From G965215055 sp965215055 (GTDB taxonomy: Bacteria > Pseudomonadota > Gammaproteobacteria > UBA4575), in NCBI GenBank assembly GCA_965215055.1, contig OZ244046.1:310001-374000 (forward strand): a stretch of 64,000 nucleotides of DNA, written 5' to 3'. The translations under genes and the position numbers were made by a program. Every line of letters begins with the position of its first letter. Positions within the stretch are counted from its first letter, which is position 1. This document shows, in pieces, positions 30,671 through 39,812 of this stretch. The notes beneath the pieces were generated by a model. It was not told the origin of the DNA. It worked only from the letters and a program-made list of their open reading frames with translations, and searched no databases.

Positions 30671-31630
30671 ATGGCAGAACCCCGACATTTTCGACTTCTC
30701 ATTTTGGGCTCCGGACCCGCCGGTTATACTGCGGCCATATATGCCGCACGCGCGAATTTAAGCCCGGTAATTATCACAGGCCTGGAACAAGGTGGCCAAT
30801 TGACAACTACTACCGACGTAGATAATTGGCCCGGGGACGTTGAAGGACTGCAAGGGCCAGAGCTCATGGAGCGCATGCTGAAGCACGTAGAAAGGTACAA
30901 CACCGAAGTCATCTTTGACCATATCCATACCGCAGACTTGTCTGTACGGCCTTTTGTTCTTACCGGGGACTCGGGTACGTATACCAGTGATGCAGTTATC
31001 GTAGCAACCGGGGCATCTGCTCGATACTTGGGCTTGCCGTCCGAAGAGGCCTTCAAAGGTAAAGGCGTCTCCGCCTGTGCGACGTGTGACGGTTTTTTCT
31101 ATAAAGAAAAAAAGGTAGCCGTAATTGGCGGTGGCAATACTGCCATTGAAGAGGCTTTATATCTATCCAACATCGCCAGTGAGGTTATCCTGGTTCATCG
31201 ACGCGATGCCCTGCGTGGTGAAAAAATATTGCAGGACCAATTATTTGAAAGAGAAAAAAACGGCAACGTCTCGATAAAGTGGAATCACGTGCTGGATGAA
31301 GTGCTGGGCGATGACGCGGGAGTTACAGGAATCAGAATTAAAAGCACCTTGGATGAAACCACGCAGGAAGTTGAACTCAGCGGAGTGTTTATTGCGATTG
31401 GACACACTCCAAATACCAGGATATTTGAAGACCAGCTTGAAATGAACGGCGGCTACATAAAAGTAAAAAGCGGCCTGCATGGTGATGCCACGGTCACGAG
31501 CGTTCCAGGAGTCTTTGCCGCAGGTGACGTGATGGACCACGTGTATCGGCAAGCGGTCACTTCGGCAGGCTCGGGGTGCATGGCGGCATTGGACGCCGAG
31601 AAGTATCTGGACAATCTGAATCAAAACTAA
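30671..31630 (+). CDS. trxB: Thioredoxin-disulfide reductase
   Basis: FAD/NADPH flavoenzyme that reduces thioredoxin. The FAD-binding GSGPAGYTAAIYAARA is near 13-28, the redox-active CATC at C136-C139, the NADPH-binding GGGNTAIEEA follows, and the C-terminal GVFAAGDVMD is present. The length of 319 residues is normal. A GNAT-type gene follows after 21 bases. Confidence 0.97.
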   Translation: MAEPRHFRLLILGSGPAGYTAAIYAARANLSPVIITGLEQGGQLTTTTDVDNWPGDVEGLQGPELMERMLKHVERYNTEVIFDHIHTADLSVRPFVLTGDSGTYTSDAVIVATGASARYLGLPSEEAFKGKGVSACATCDGFFYKEKKVAVIGGGNTAIEEALYLSNIASEVILVHRRDALRGEKILQDQLFEREKNGNVSIKWNHVLDEVLGDDAGVTGIRIKSTLDETTQEVELSGVFIAIGHTPNTRIFEDQLEMNGGYIKVKSGLHGDATVTSVPGVFAAGDVMDHVYRQAVTSAGSGCMAALDAEKYLDNLNQN

Positions 31631-31651
31631 AGCACGTATTCCGGCAGACCA

Positions 31652-32839
31652 TTGACGGCACAAGGCTCTCCCCAAAATGTAGCTGATTCTGACCGTACCT
31701 TCAGTTTTATCAGTTCACTCAAGGACGTCGGACGTGCCGAATGGAACGCCTTGCTGGAAGATGATAATCCCTTCTTGCGTCATGAGTTTTTAGATGCCCT
31801 GGAACGCAATGACTGCCTGGGTAAGAAATATGGCTGGTATCCACATCACTTGACTGTCCGTGATACTGACAACGTCCTGGTAGCAGCCATGCCGCTTTAT
31901 ATCAAGACAAACTCTTACGGAGAATTTGTGTTTGACTGGGCGTGGGCATCGGCTTATCGGCAATCAGGGCTTGCCTATTATCCCAAGCTCGTCTCGTCGA
32001 TTCCCTACACGCCAGTTACCGGGGCAAGATTGCTTGTCGCGCCCCATCTAAGTTCCACTCTCAAATCAAGTATTACGGATGACATGATTAATGCCGCCAC
32101 TCAAGAGGCCGGTATACGTAACGCGTCGGGTATGCACTGGCTATTTAATAAACCGGATGAATGCAAGTTCTTCAAACGACAAAACTTGATGCTTCGCCTG
32201 GGCTGCCAATATCACTGGCGTAATCGTGACTACGAGTCGTTCGATCATTTCTTGGAAAGCTTCGTATCGCGAAAGAGGAAAAAGGTTAAACGTGAACGCC
32301 GCCACGTGCAGGAGCAGGATGTCCAAATCAGGCGTCTGCATGGGTATGAGTTGGACGATGCACTGTGGGAAAGAGTGCACGCTCTTTATGCCAGCACTTT
32401 CTACCGCAAGAGCGGGTTTCCCACGCTCAGCCTGGAGTTTTTCAAGGAGCTGGGGTCTACCATGGGGTCACAAATCCTTTTAGTGCTCGCCTACAGCGAT
32501 AAAAAACTTATCGCGTGCGCGGTAAATTTTCGCAGTTCGCATACACTGTACGGAAGGTTTTGGGGATGTATAAAAAGGTTGAACAGCCTGCACTTCGAAG
32601 CCTGCTTTTACCAGGGCATCGAGTATGCCATTGAAAATAAACTGGCGAGTTTTGAGCCCGGTGCCCAGGGAGAGCATAAAATCGGCCGTGGATTTTTACC
32701 CGTCAAAACATGGTCTGCCCACTGGATTGCAGACTCACGTTTTGAACCTGCCATTCGGGATTTCTGTCAACGAGAAGAAAAGCTCATGCACCAGGAATGC
32801 GAAAAGCTGATGACACTGTCGCCGTACCGACTCGAATAG
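31652..32839 (+). CDS. GNAT-superfamily acyltransferase (COG3146/DUF482 type)
   Basis: A 395-residue member of the GNAT-like family sometimes annotated as peptidoglycan-biosynthesis related. Typical elements are NPFLRHEFLDALE, YGWYPHHLTV, FDHFLESFVSRKRKKVKRER, LYGRFWG and FEACFYQGIEYAI with FEPGAQGEHKI. The substrate is unknown. The start used is TTG (31652), 21 bases after trxB; no closer ATG precedes the conserved region. aat follows 25 bases later, so trxB, this gene and aat may form one operon. Confidence 0.87.
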   Translation: MTAQGSPQNVADSDRTFSFISSLKDVGRAEWNALLEDDNPFLRHEFLDALERNDCLGKKYGWYPHHLTVRDTDNVLVAAMPLYIKTNSYGEFVFDWAWASAYRQSGLAYYPKLVSSIPYTPVTGARLLVAPHLSSTLKSSITDDMINAATQEAGIRNASGMHWLFNKPDECKFFKRQNLMLRLGCQYHWRNRDYESFDHFLESFVSRKRKKVKRERRHVQEQDVQIRRLHGYELDDALWERVHALYASTFYRKSGFPTLSLEFFKELGSTMGSQILLVLAYSDKKLIACAVNFRSSHTLYGRFWGCIKRLNSLHFEACFYQGIEYAIENKLASFEPGAQGEHKIGRGFLPVKTWSAHWIADSRFEPAIRDFCQREEKLMHQECEKLMTLSPYRLE

Positions 32840-32864
32840 GACCGACCAGCATATTGAAAGTGCC

Positions 32865-33596
32865 ATGGATATTACCTGGTTAAACCCATTCGACAATGAC
32901 GCCTCGTTTCCGGATGCAGGGAATGCGCTGCAAAGTCCTGAAGGCTTACTTGCCGCAGGTGGTGATTTAAGTGTCCCCCGACTATTAAATGCTTACTGCA
33001 ATGGAATCTTTCCCTGGTATAAGGAGGGACAACCTATTTTATGGTGGTCACCTGACCCCAGGGGGGTTTTGTATACGAACAAGCTCAGAATATCAAAAAG
33101 CCTTCGGAGAACCCTGCGCAAACGTCAATGGACCGTAACCTTCGATGGTGATTTCAAAAAGACTATTACAGCTTGCGCTGCGCCTCGCAGCTATGCACGT
33201 GGTACATGGATTACCCACGAAATGATCGAAGCCTACACTACCCTGCATCAACAAGGACACGCTCACTCTGTTGAACTGTGGGATTCACAACAACGCCTGG
33301 TCGGCGGAATCTATGGCGTCCTCATAGGAAAAATGTTCTTCGGCGAGTCCATGTTCAGTTTTCAAAGCAACGCATCGAAAGTTGCACTTGCCTACATGGT
33401 GGTCCATCTGCATCACTGGGGATTTCCGCTATTGGACTGCCAGCTACCTTCGGTACACTTGTCAAGCCTGGGTGCGGAAACCATTTCAAGGGAGGCATAT
33501 ATCGAAAATATGAAGCCTCTCTGCAATAGTGAAAAACCAAGAGATTTTATATGGAAGCTGGATGAGACGCTGGACGTGGCGAACTGGAGGCCGTGA
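32865..33596 (+). CDS. aat: Leucyl/phenylalanyl-tRNA-protein transferase
   Basis: N-end-rule enzyme adding Leu or Phe to N-terminal Arg/Lys of proteins for ClpAP degradation. Conserved segments are PEGLLAAGGDLS, YCNGIFPWYKEGQPILWWSPDPRG, SYARGTWIT and GGIYGVLIGKMFFGESMFS. The length of 243 residues is normal. It converges with thrC with a 14-base gap. Confidence 0.97.
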   Translation: MDITWLNPFDNDASFPDAGNALQSPEGLLAAGGDLSVPRLLNAYCNGIFPWYKEGQPILWWSPDPRGVLYTNKLRISKSLRRTLRKRQWTVTFDGDFKKTITACAAPRSYARGTWITHEMIEAYTTLHQQGHAHSVELWDSQQRLVGGIYGVLIGKMFFGESMFSFQSNASKVALAYMVVHLHHWGFPLLDCQLPSVHLSSLGAETISREAYIENMKPLCNSEKPRDFIWKLDETLDVANWRP

Positions 33597-33610
33597 CTTT
33601 ACAGCTGCGG

Positions 33611-34747
33611 CTACAAGTTATCCAGGATTGCCCGCTTTACGGAATCCAGTTTGGCATCAATGGTAGCCGGTTTCGCCCCGCTTTGTTTGATAGCGATATC
33701 CGGGTCTTTCAGGCCGTGTCCCGTCAACGTGCAAACGATGGTGCTGCCATCGGGAATATTGCCTTTTTCGACATCGTACAACGCACCGGTTACAGAGGTT
33801 GCAGAGGCAGGCTCACAAAAAATACCCTCGCTGGAAGCCAGCAGTCTTTGCGTAGCGAGAATCCTTTCATCAGGGAAGGAGCCAAACCAGCCCCGTGATT
33901 CCTGGGCTGCCGCTTGTGCGTAATTCCAGCTTTGTGGATGGCCAATTCGTATTGCAGTCGCCACGGTTTCAGGATGATCGATCATTGCTCCCTTGATAAA
34001 CGGCGCGGCGCCCTCCGCTTGGTAGCCCAACATTCGAGGTTTTGTAGTAACCTTCTGCTCCTTGACGAACTGGCATTCGCCATTGCAAAAACCGCAGGCA
34101 CGAGTCAGGCCACGTCCATCAGTTGCCGCGAGTTCCGAATATCCTGTCCAGTATGCCGAGATGTTGCCGGCATTGCCTACCGGCAGACAGTGAAAGTCCG
34201 GCGCGTAGCCCAGTGCCTCTACGATTTCATAAGCCGCAGTCTTTTGCCCTTGCAAGCGGTAGGGATTAGTTGAGTTTACGATGCTTACCGGTGCTTCTTC
34301 TGCTATTTCCTTTACCAAGCGCATACCGTCATCGAAGTTGCCGCGAATTTGCAAGATGATTGCACCGTGCATCATCGCTTGCGCCAATTTACCCATTGCG
34401 ATTTTGCCGTCCGGTATCAGCACAAACGCCTTGATCTCTGCTCTGGCTGCATAGGCCGCGGCCGATGCGGAGGTATTGCCTGTTGAGGCACATATAATCG
34501 CACTGCTTCCTTCCGATACGGCTTGAGTGACGGCAACCGTCATGCCGCGATCCTTGAATGAACCGGTCGGATTGAGTCCTTCAAACTTGAGGTAGAGCTT
34601 GATATCCCTTTGATTAACCTGCTCAAGGTTATGACACTGGATCAATGGTGTGTCGCCTTCACAAAGGCTGATAACCCGGCAATCTCCGGCAAGAGGTAAA
34701 ATATCGCGGTAACGGTCTATGAGACCGGTATAGTGTTTGCCGTCCAC
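33611..34747 (-). CDS. thrC: Threonine synthase
   Basis: PLP enzyme converting O-phosphohomoserine to threonine. The PLP lysine lies in TGSFKDRGM (about 60-68), and the substrate/PLP-binding ASTGNTSASAAAYAARA and LPVGNAGNISAYW are intact. The length of 378 residues fits the short bacterial class. It follows hom by 15 bases on the same strand, so the threonine branch is one operon. Confidence 0.96.
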   Translation of the reverse strand: MDGKHYTGLIDRYRDILPLAGDCRVISLCEGDTPLIQCHNLEQVNQRDIKLYLKFEGLNPTGSFKDRGMTVAVTQAVSEGSSAIICASTGNTSASAAAYAARAEIKAFVLIPDGKIAMGKLAQAMMHGAIILQIRGNFDDGMRLVKEIAEEAPVSIVNSTNPYRLQGQKTAAYEIVEALGYAPDFHCLPVGNAGNISAYWTGYSELAATDGRGLTRACGFCNGECQFVKEQKVTTKPRMLGYQAEGAAPFIKGAMIDHPETVATAIRIGHPQSWNYAQAAAQESRGWFGSFPDERILATQRLLASSEGIFCEPASATSVTGALYDVEKGNIPDGSTIVCTLTGHGLKDPDIAIKQSGAKPATIDAKLDSVKRAILDNL

Positions 34748-34762
34748 GCTTTTATGTACAAG

Positions 34763-36076
34763 TCAGGAAAGTGTCTCTAAACGTATTCGCATAACTTTTC
34801 CGGTAACGGCCTCAAGCCTTTCTATTTCGACAATAGCCTGGTTCATGTTTTGTTCATTTACTTCGTGCGTAAGAATGACGATAGGTACACTGGCAGCATC
34901 TGCCTGTGGCTCCTTTTGAATGATTGCCTCAATGCTAATAGTGTGGTGTGCAAATATTTGTGTTACTTGCGCCAATACACCGGGGCGATCCTGGACGTGA
35001 ATTCGCAGATAATAAGCGGTAGAGACCTCGTCCATGGATAATACGGGAATATCCGACAGGGTGCCAGGCTGAAACGCCAAGTGTGGCACGCGGTTTTCCG
35101 GGTCCGAGGTCAGCGCCCGCACGACGTCGACAAGATCCGCCACCACGGCAGAGCCCGTTGGCTCTGCGCCGGCACCTGCACCGTAGTACAAGCTGGGACC
35201 CAACGCATCAGCCTTTATCACTATTGCATTCATCACTCCGTCAACGTTTGCAATAAGTCGCCGACCGGGAACCAGTGTTGGATGTACTCTGAGTTCCAAC
35301 CCATTCACGGCTCGCTTTGCAATACCCAAGTGTTTGATACGGTAACCCAGGTTTGATGCATATTCGACGTCCGTACTGGTAATTTCGGTTATTCCTTCGG
35401 TATACACCTTTTCAAACTGCAATGGCACGCCAAATGCAATAGAGGCCAGGATTGTCAGCTTGTGAGCGGCGTCAATACCTTCGATGTCAAAAGTCGGATC
35501 GGCTTCGGCATAACCGAGTTGCTGCGCATCTTTTAATACGTCATTGAAACCCCTGTTTCTATCACGCATCTCCGTCAATATGAAATTGCTGGTGCCATTG
35601 ATGATGCCAGCCAGCCATTGAATGGAGTTACCTGCCAAGCCCTCGCGTATTGCCTTGATAATCGGAATGCCGCCGGCTACTGCAGCTTCAAAGGCAACTG
35701 TTACGCCTTTCTCTTGTGCGCGGCGAAAAATCTCATTGCCGTGCAAAGCAATAAGGGCCTTGTTCGCCGTGACAACGTGTTTACCGCTGTCTATTGCCTT
35801 AAGCACGAGGTCACGTGCCAGGTCGGTGCCGCCAATAAGTTCCAGGACGATTTTAACTTCCGCATCGTTGACGACTTTTTCAGGGTCTTCAGTAAGCGTA
35901 ATACCTGAAACATCACACGCACGTGATTTTTTGCTGTCTTGTACACTGGCGACGGTGACTTGAATTCCACGGCCTGCGCGCCGCGCAATTTCGTCGGCAT
36001 TGCGCGACAGGATATTTGCAGTGCCGCCACCAACGGTGCCCAGGCCCAGCATTCCAACTTTAACGGGTTCCAACAC
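34763..36076 (-). CDS. hom: Homoserine dehydrogenase
   Basis: NAD(P)-dependent reduction of aspartate semialdehyde to homoserine. The Rossmann motif GMLGLGTVGGGT is near 8-19, the catalytic region has GIINGTSNFILTEM and YAEADPTFDIEG, and a C-terminal ACT domain (about 350-430) suggests threonine feedback. At 437 residues it is monofunctional, without the aspartokinase of E. coli ThrA. Confidence 0.96.
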   Translation of the reverse strand: MLEPVKVGMLGLGTVGGGTANILSRNADEIARRAGRGIQVTVASVQDSKKSRACDVSGITLTEDPEKVVNDAEVKIVLELIGGTDLARDLVLKAIDSGKHVVTANKALIALHGNEIFRRAQEKGVTVAFEAAVAGGIPIIKAIREGLAGNSIQWLAGIINGTSNFILTEMRDRNRGFNDVLKDAQQLGYAEADPTFDIEGIDAAHKLTILASIAFGVPLQFEKVYTEGITEITSTDVEYASNLGYRIKHLGIAKRAVNGLELRVHPTLVPGRRLIANVDGVMNAIVIKADALGPSLYYGAGAGAEPTGSAVVADLVDVVRALTSDPENRVPHLAFQPGTLSDIPVLSMDEVSTAYYLRIHVQDRPGVLAQVTQIFAHHTISIEAIIQKEPQADAASVPIVILTHEVNEQNMNQAIVEIERLEAVTGKVMRIRLETLS

Positions 36077-36101
36077 GGCTTTCTCACATATTATTTACGT
36101 T

Positions 36102-37277
36102 TCATGCTTCTCTCAGCATTTTCTTGACGTTTCTGACGGCCTGCCTCGTCCTGTGTTCATTTTCAATTAAACTGAAACGGACGTGCGTATCGCCATATTT
36201 ACCAAACCCTATTCCGGGCGATACGGCCACCTTTGCTTCTTCCAGCAGTTTTTTTGAAAACTCCAGAGAGCCCAATTCACGATAAGGTTCAGGAATTTCA
36301 GCCCATACAAACATGGTGGCTTTAGGCTTGTCCACGCGCCATCCTGCATTGTTCAGACCTTCACATAATACATCACGGCGGCTTTTATACATTGCGCGCA
36401 CGTCTTCTATAATCTCCCGTGGGCTATCGAGTGCTGTAATTGCAGCTACCTGGATAGCAGTAAATATGCCGTAATCCAGGTAGGATTTTATACGCGACAG
36501 GGCTGCTACCAACGCGGAGTTTCCACACATGAACCCGACGCGCCAACCAGGCATGTTATACGTCTTTGACAGAGAATAAAATTCAACGGCGACGTCCTTG
36601 CTCCCCGGTACCTGTAGTATGGAAGGTGCTTCATAGCCGTCAAACGTAATCTCGCCATAGGCGATGTCATGCACCAACCACATTTCATGCTCTTTGGCGA
36701 CGTCGACCAGTTTTTCCAAGAAGGCTAATTCGACACATTGCGTGGTAGGATTGCAGGGGAAATTCACAATCAGCATCTTTGGCTTGGGCCAGGAGTCCTG
36801 GATTGCCTTTTCCAGTTCGGAGAAAAAGTTTGCCTCCTCCGTCAATGGCACATAGATAATGTCTGCTCCTGCAATCACACAGCCATAGGCATGAATGGGA
36901 TAAGCGGGATTAGGTACCAGTACCGCATCGCCCGGCCCCAACGTTGCCAACGTCAAGTGCGCGAGCCCTTCCTTGGAACCAATGGTTACGATGGCTTCAG
37001 TTTCCGGGTCGATGTCCACTTCAAATTTACGCAGGTACCAATCAGATATTGCTCGACGCAACCGGGGGATACCGCGTGAAAGAGAATATCTATGCACGTC
37101 TTCACGTAGCACTACTTCCGCCAATTTTTCAGTAATATATCTTGGCGGCGGACGATCAGGATTACCCATGCCAAAATCGACAATGTCCTCACCTCTTGCC
37201 CTGGCATTGGCCTTGAGCTCGTTTACGATGTTAAATACGTAAGGTGGGAGTCGTGAAATCCTGGAAAAATTTTTCAT
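36102..37277 (-). CDS. alaC: Alanine transaminase (AlaC-like, class I/II PLP)
   Basis: PLP-dependent aminotransferase making alanine from pyruvate and glutamate. The PLP lysine is in YSLSKTYNMPGWRVGF, the nucleotide-cofactor site in NFPCNPTTQ, and the C-terminal Arg region in THVRFSLIENEHR. The N-terminus (RISRLPPYVFNIVNELK) is typical of AlaC. The length is 391 residues. It lies 25 bases upstream of hom on the same strand, so alanine and threonine synthesis may be cotranscribed. Confidence 0.92.
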   Translation of the reverse strand: MKNFSRISRLPPYVFNIVNELKANARARGEDIVDFGMGNPDRPPPRYITEKLAEVVLREDVHRYSLSRGIPRLRRAISDWYLRKFEVDIDPETEAIVTIGSKEGLAHLTLATLGPGDAVLVPNPAYPIHAYGCVIAGADIIYVPLTEEANFFSELEKAIQDSWPKPKMLIVNFPCNPTTQCVELAFLEKLVDVAKEHEMWLVHDIAYGEITFDGYEAPSILQVPGSKDVAVEFYSLSKTYNMPGWRVGFMCGNSALVAALSRIKSYLDYGIFTAIQVAAITALDSPREIIEDVRAMYKSRRDVLCEGLNNAGWRVDKPKATMFVWAEIPEPYRELGSLEFSKKLLEEAKVAVSPGIGFGKYGDTHVRFSLIENEHRTRQAVRNVKKMLREA

Positions 37278-37291
37278 TAGACAAGTCTTGT

Positions 37292-37305
37292 TTTATACGT
37301 ATAAA
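37292..37305. promoter_or_regulatory. Palindrome in the alaC/Mth938 divergent promoter region
   Basis: Perfect 14-base palindrome TTTATACGTATAAA, 15 bases upstream of the alaC start. Its 12-base core, TTATACGTATAA, recurs upstream of moeA. Possibly an operator; its AT-rich ends also resemble -10 elements. Confidence 0.35.
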
Positions 37306-37361
37306 TATAATACGTGATTCAGTATAAACTGCCTCAACTAACTGGTATCCCTGTAGCCTAG

Positions 37362-37745
37362 GTGGTCTTAATGAGCCTGACTCAAGACTTTGCCGACGCC
37401 AATTTCATTATCACGGGTTATCGGCCGGATTGCGTACTGATCAATCATAAACGTTACTCCCGGAGCCTGGTCGTGTGTCCTGACAAGCTGGTTACACCCT
37501 GGAGTGTAACTGGCATAGATCAACTGGACGAGGAAAGTCTTGCAGTAATATTCAGCCTGGAGCCGGAAGTGGTGCTGCTTGGAACGGGAGAACAATTGAC
37601 GTTTCCCGAACCAAAAATCCTGGCACTGTTTGCGCAACATAAAATCGGCCTTGAAACGATGAATACCAATGCAGCATGCAGAACCTACGGGATACTCCTG
37701 GCAGAAAGGCGCAGGGCCGCAGCAGCAATAATTTTTGCAGATTGA
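37362..37745 (+). CDS. Mth938-like domain protein (COG3737)
   Basis: A 127-residue single-domain protein of the Mth938/Xcc1710 fold, with FIITGYRPDCVLINHKRY, EPEVVLLGTGEQL and IGLETMNTNAACRTYGILLAERR. The function is not established for bacteria; relatives occur near respiratory and assembly genes. It converges with the nlpD-like gene with a 5-base gap. Confidence 0.85.
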   Translation: MVLMSLTQDFADANFIITGYRPDCVLINHKRYSRSLVVCPDKLVTPWSVTGIDQLDEESLAVIFSLEPEVVLLGTGEQLTFPEPKILALFAQHKIGLETMNTNAACRTYGILLAERRRAAAAIIFAD

Positions 37746-37750
37746 TCGCC

Positions 37751-38521
37751 CTATCTCTTGGGCAAGTATCTCAAGGGGTCTACTGGTTTCCCCTTGTGCC
37801 GAATCTCAAAGTAAAGCTTGGGTCTTTGGGTTTCGCTTTTGCCCAGTTCAGCGATTTTTTGTCCGCGTTTAACGTAGCCGCCTTCTGCTACGAGCAGTTG
37901 CCTGTTGTGCGCATAGGCGCTCAAAAACTGGCCGCCATGCTCGACAATGATCAAGTTGCCGTAGCCCAATAAGCCGTTTCCGCTATACACGACTTTCCCT
38001 GAAGACGCCGCAAGTATGGCCTGCCCTTCTTTGCCCCTGATGCTGATTCCTTTACTGTTTGTACCCTTCGCAGAATAGGTACGAATTACCTTGCCCTTTG
38101 TCGGCCAACTCCATCTATTCCGGGTGGGCTTACTGGCAACTTTTTTTGGCGCAGCCGTGGAAACCTTACCTTTTGAACCTGCCTTAGGCTTATCTGCAAC
38201 AACGTTCTTGGCAGCCTTGGATTTGTTTTTGCTTGTACGCGGCTTTGAAGTTGCGGGTGGAGGTGTCAATCGCAGCTTTTGCCCTGCGTGGATAGTATAA
38301 GGAGGTTGGATATCGTTCCACTCGGCAAGCTGCTCATAGTCAAGCTCAAGGGGGAAGGAAATCGAATACAAGGTGTCACCGGCCGACACGATGTGATAGC
38401 TCCGTTCATGGGTGCGGTCATAATGATGATAGGTCGTACTAATCGTATTCCTGGTGTTCGCACATGCAGCAAGCAAAACACAGGAAAGGAAGATGATTGT
38501 CAGGCGGATGCAGGCAGACAT
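37751..38521 (-). CDS. LysM-M23 lipoprotein, NlpD-like
   Basis: Outer-membrane-type lipoprotein starting MSACIRLTIIFLSCVLLAAC, with the lipobox LLAAC at residues 16-20. A LysM peptidoglycan-binding motif (HIVSAGDTLYSIS) follows, then a Lys/Pro/Ala-rich linker and an M23 LytM-like domain (GISIRGKEGQAILAASSGKVVYSG, then GNLIIVEHGG). The first M23 metal His (HxxxD) appears lacking, as in NlpD activators, so a role activating AmiC-type amidases is likely. The frame is open another 90 codons upstream, but those lie inside the yqaA gene; the signal peptide selects this ATG, which overlaps the yqaA stop by one base. No rpoS follows. Confidence 0.88.
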   Translation of the reverse strand: MSACIRLTIIFLSCVLLAACANTRNTISTTYHHYDRTHERSYHIVSAGDTLYSISFPLELDYEQLAEWNDIQPPYTIHAGQKLRLTPPPATSKPRTSKNKSKAAKNVVADKPKAGSKGKVSTAAPKKVASKPTRNRWSWPTKGKVIRTYSAKGTNSKGISIRGKEGQAILAASSGKVVYSGNGLLGYGNLIIVEHGGQFLSAYAHNRQLLVAEGGYVKRGQKIAELGKSETQRPKLYFEIRHKGKPVDPLRYLPKR

Positions 38522-39126
38522 CAGCGCAACAGTTTGAACCAGGAGATTACGGCAACCAGTAACAAGACTGTAATCCAGCCGATCCACTCTACATATTTCA
38601 ATATCAGGGGTTCGAGCCTGGGACCGGTAAACTTGAGCAGGCCGGCAACAAGGTAAAAGCGAGCACCTCTGCCGATAAATGAGGCGATAATAAATGGAAT
38701 CAGTGCTAAAGAAAGCAGTCCTGCCGTAACGGTAAAAAGCTTGTATGGAATCGGTGAAAACCCGGCAACTACCACCACCCAGACTCCCCATTCCTCAAAC
38801 CAGGTTTGGGCGGTCTCGAACTTCGGCCAATATGAAGAGGTTTGCAACCAGGGTTCGATGTACTCAAAGGCAAGTGCACCAATCAGGTAACCGAAAATAC
38901 CTCCCAGCACCGAAGTCAACGTAGTCAGGAACGCAAGCTGCCAGGCTCGGTCCGGACGGGCAACGGACATGGGTGCCAGCATCACGTCCGGAGGAATGGG
39001 AAAAAAAGAGGATTCTGCAAAACTTAAACTTCCCAGGTAATACGTCGCATGCGGGTGTTTCGACCACTCGATTACCCTGTCGTAAAGCCGGGTAAACAGT
39101 TTCATCGGGCACACCTGTTCAAGCAA
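38521..39126 (-). CDS. YqaA-family DedA-like membrane protein
   Basis: SNARE-associated/VTT-domain inner-membrane protein. Conserved features are the FAESSFFPIPPDVMLAP re-entrant element, GGIFGYLIGALAFE and GFSPIPYKLFTVTAG. The likely start is the second Met (MKLFTRLYD, at 39105), 7 codons in. It is often found between pcm and nlpD in gammaproteobacteria, as here. A phospholipid scramblase or transport role is inferred from the DedA superfamily. Confidence 0.9.
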   Translation of the reverse strand: MLEQVCPMKLFTRLYDRVIEWSKHPHATYYLGSLSFAESSFFPIPPDVMLAPMSVARPDRAWQLAFLTTLTSVLGGIFGYLIGALAFEYIEPWLQTSSYWPKFETAQTWFEEWGVWVVVVAGFSPIPYKLFTVTAGLLSLALIPFIIASFIGRGARFYLVAGLLKFTGPRLEPLILKYVEWIGWITVLLLVAVISWFKLLR

Positions 39127-39136
39127 ATGGAAGAAC

Positions 39137-39799
39137 TCATATTTTCCCCTGGATAAAGGGTACGAAACTCACGGCGTCAAGATATTCTTCTTCGATCCCT
39201 TTTTTCGTCTTGCGAATCAGCATCAAGTTCTGTACGGAAGAAGTCTGTCCTACCGGGATAACCAGGCGACCGTTTTCTGCCAACTGTTCAATCAATGAAG
39301 TGGGAACTTCTTTAGGTGCTGCTGCTGCAATAATTGCGTCGTAAGGTGCATAATTTTCCCAGCCCCAAAAACCATCGGACAGCTTAAACCTGATATTACG
39401 CAAACCAAGGCCCATCGTGCGACGACGTGCTTGCTGATACAGTGCCTCAATTCGTTCAACGGTGTAAACGTTTTTAACCAGTGCTGCAAGAATTGCAGCC
39501 TGGTATCCCGAACCGGTACCTATCTCCAGGACTTTGTCCGGTACGCCGTCCTGCATAATGGCCTCTGTCATGCGGGCAACAACGTAAGGCTGCGAAATAG
39601 TCTGCTTGTGACCAATAGGCAGCGCGATATCTTCATACGCGCGTGAAGATAACGCTTCATCGACAAACAGGTGCCTGGGCGTCATACGCATTGCCTCCAG
39701 CACGCCTACATTGCATATACCTTTTTCTTCCAGGCGCGAGATCAAGCGGTCCCTGGTACGTTGCGAAGTCATGCCGATGCCTTCATGTACACTGTTCAT
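39137..39799 (-). CDS. pcm: Protein-L-isoaspartate O-methyltransferase
   Basis: SAM-dependent repair enzyme for isoaspartyl residues. The SAM motif is VLEIGTGSGYQAAILA, with conserved QTISQPYVVARMTEA upstream. Translation could begin at the first Met or at MTSQRTRDRLIS, 9 codons later, which fits the family length better. It sits between surE and yqaA. Confidence 0.95.
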   Translation of the reverse strand: MNSVHEGIGMTSQRTRDRLISRLEEKGICNVGVLEAMRMTPRHLFVDEALSSRAYEDIALPIGHKQTISQPYVVARMTEAIMQDGVPDKVLEIGTGSGYQAAILAALVKNVYTVERIEALYQQARRRTMGLGLRNIRFKLSDGFWGWENYAPYDAIIAAAAPKEVPTSLIEQLAENGRLVIPVGQTSSVQNLMLIRKTKKGIEEEYLDAVSFVPFIQGKI

Positions 39800-39812
39800 T
39801 ACAAACCTCGAA

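Noticed and set aside
38522..38791. N-terminal extension of the NlpD-like protein
   Set aside because: It lies within the coding part of yqaA; the lipoprotein signal at the downstream ATG is the better start.
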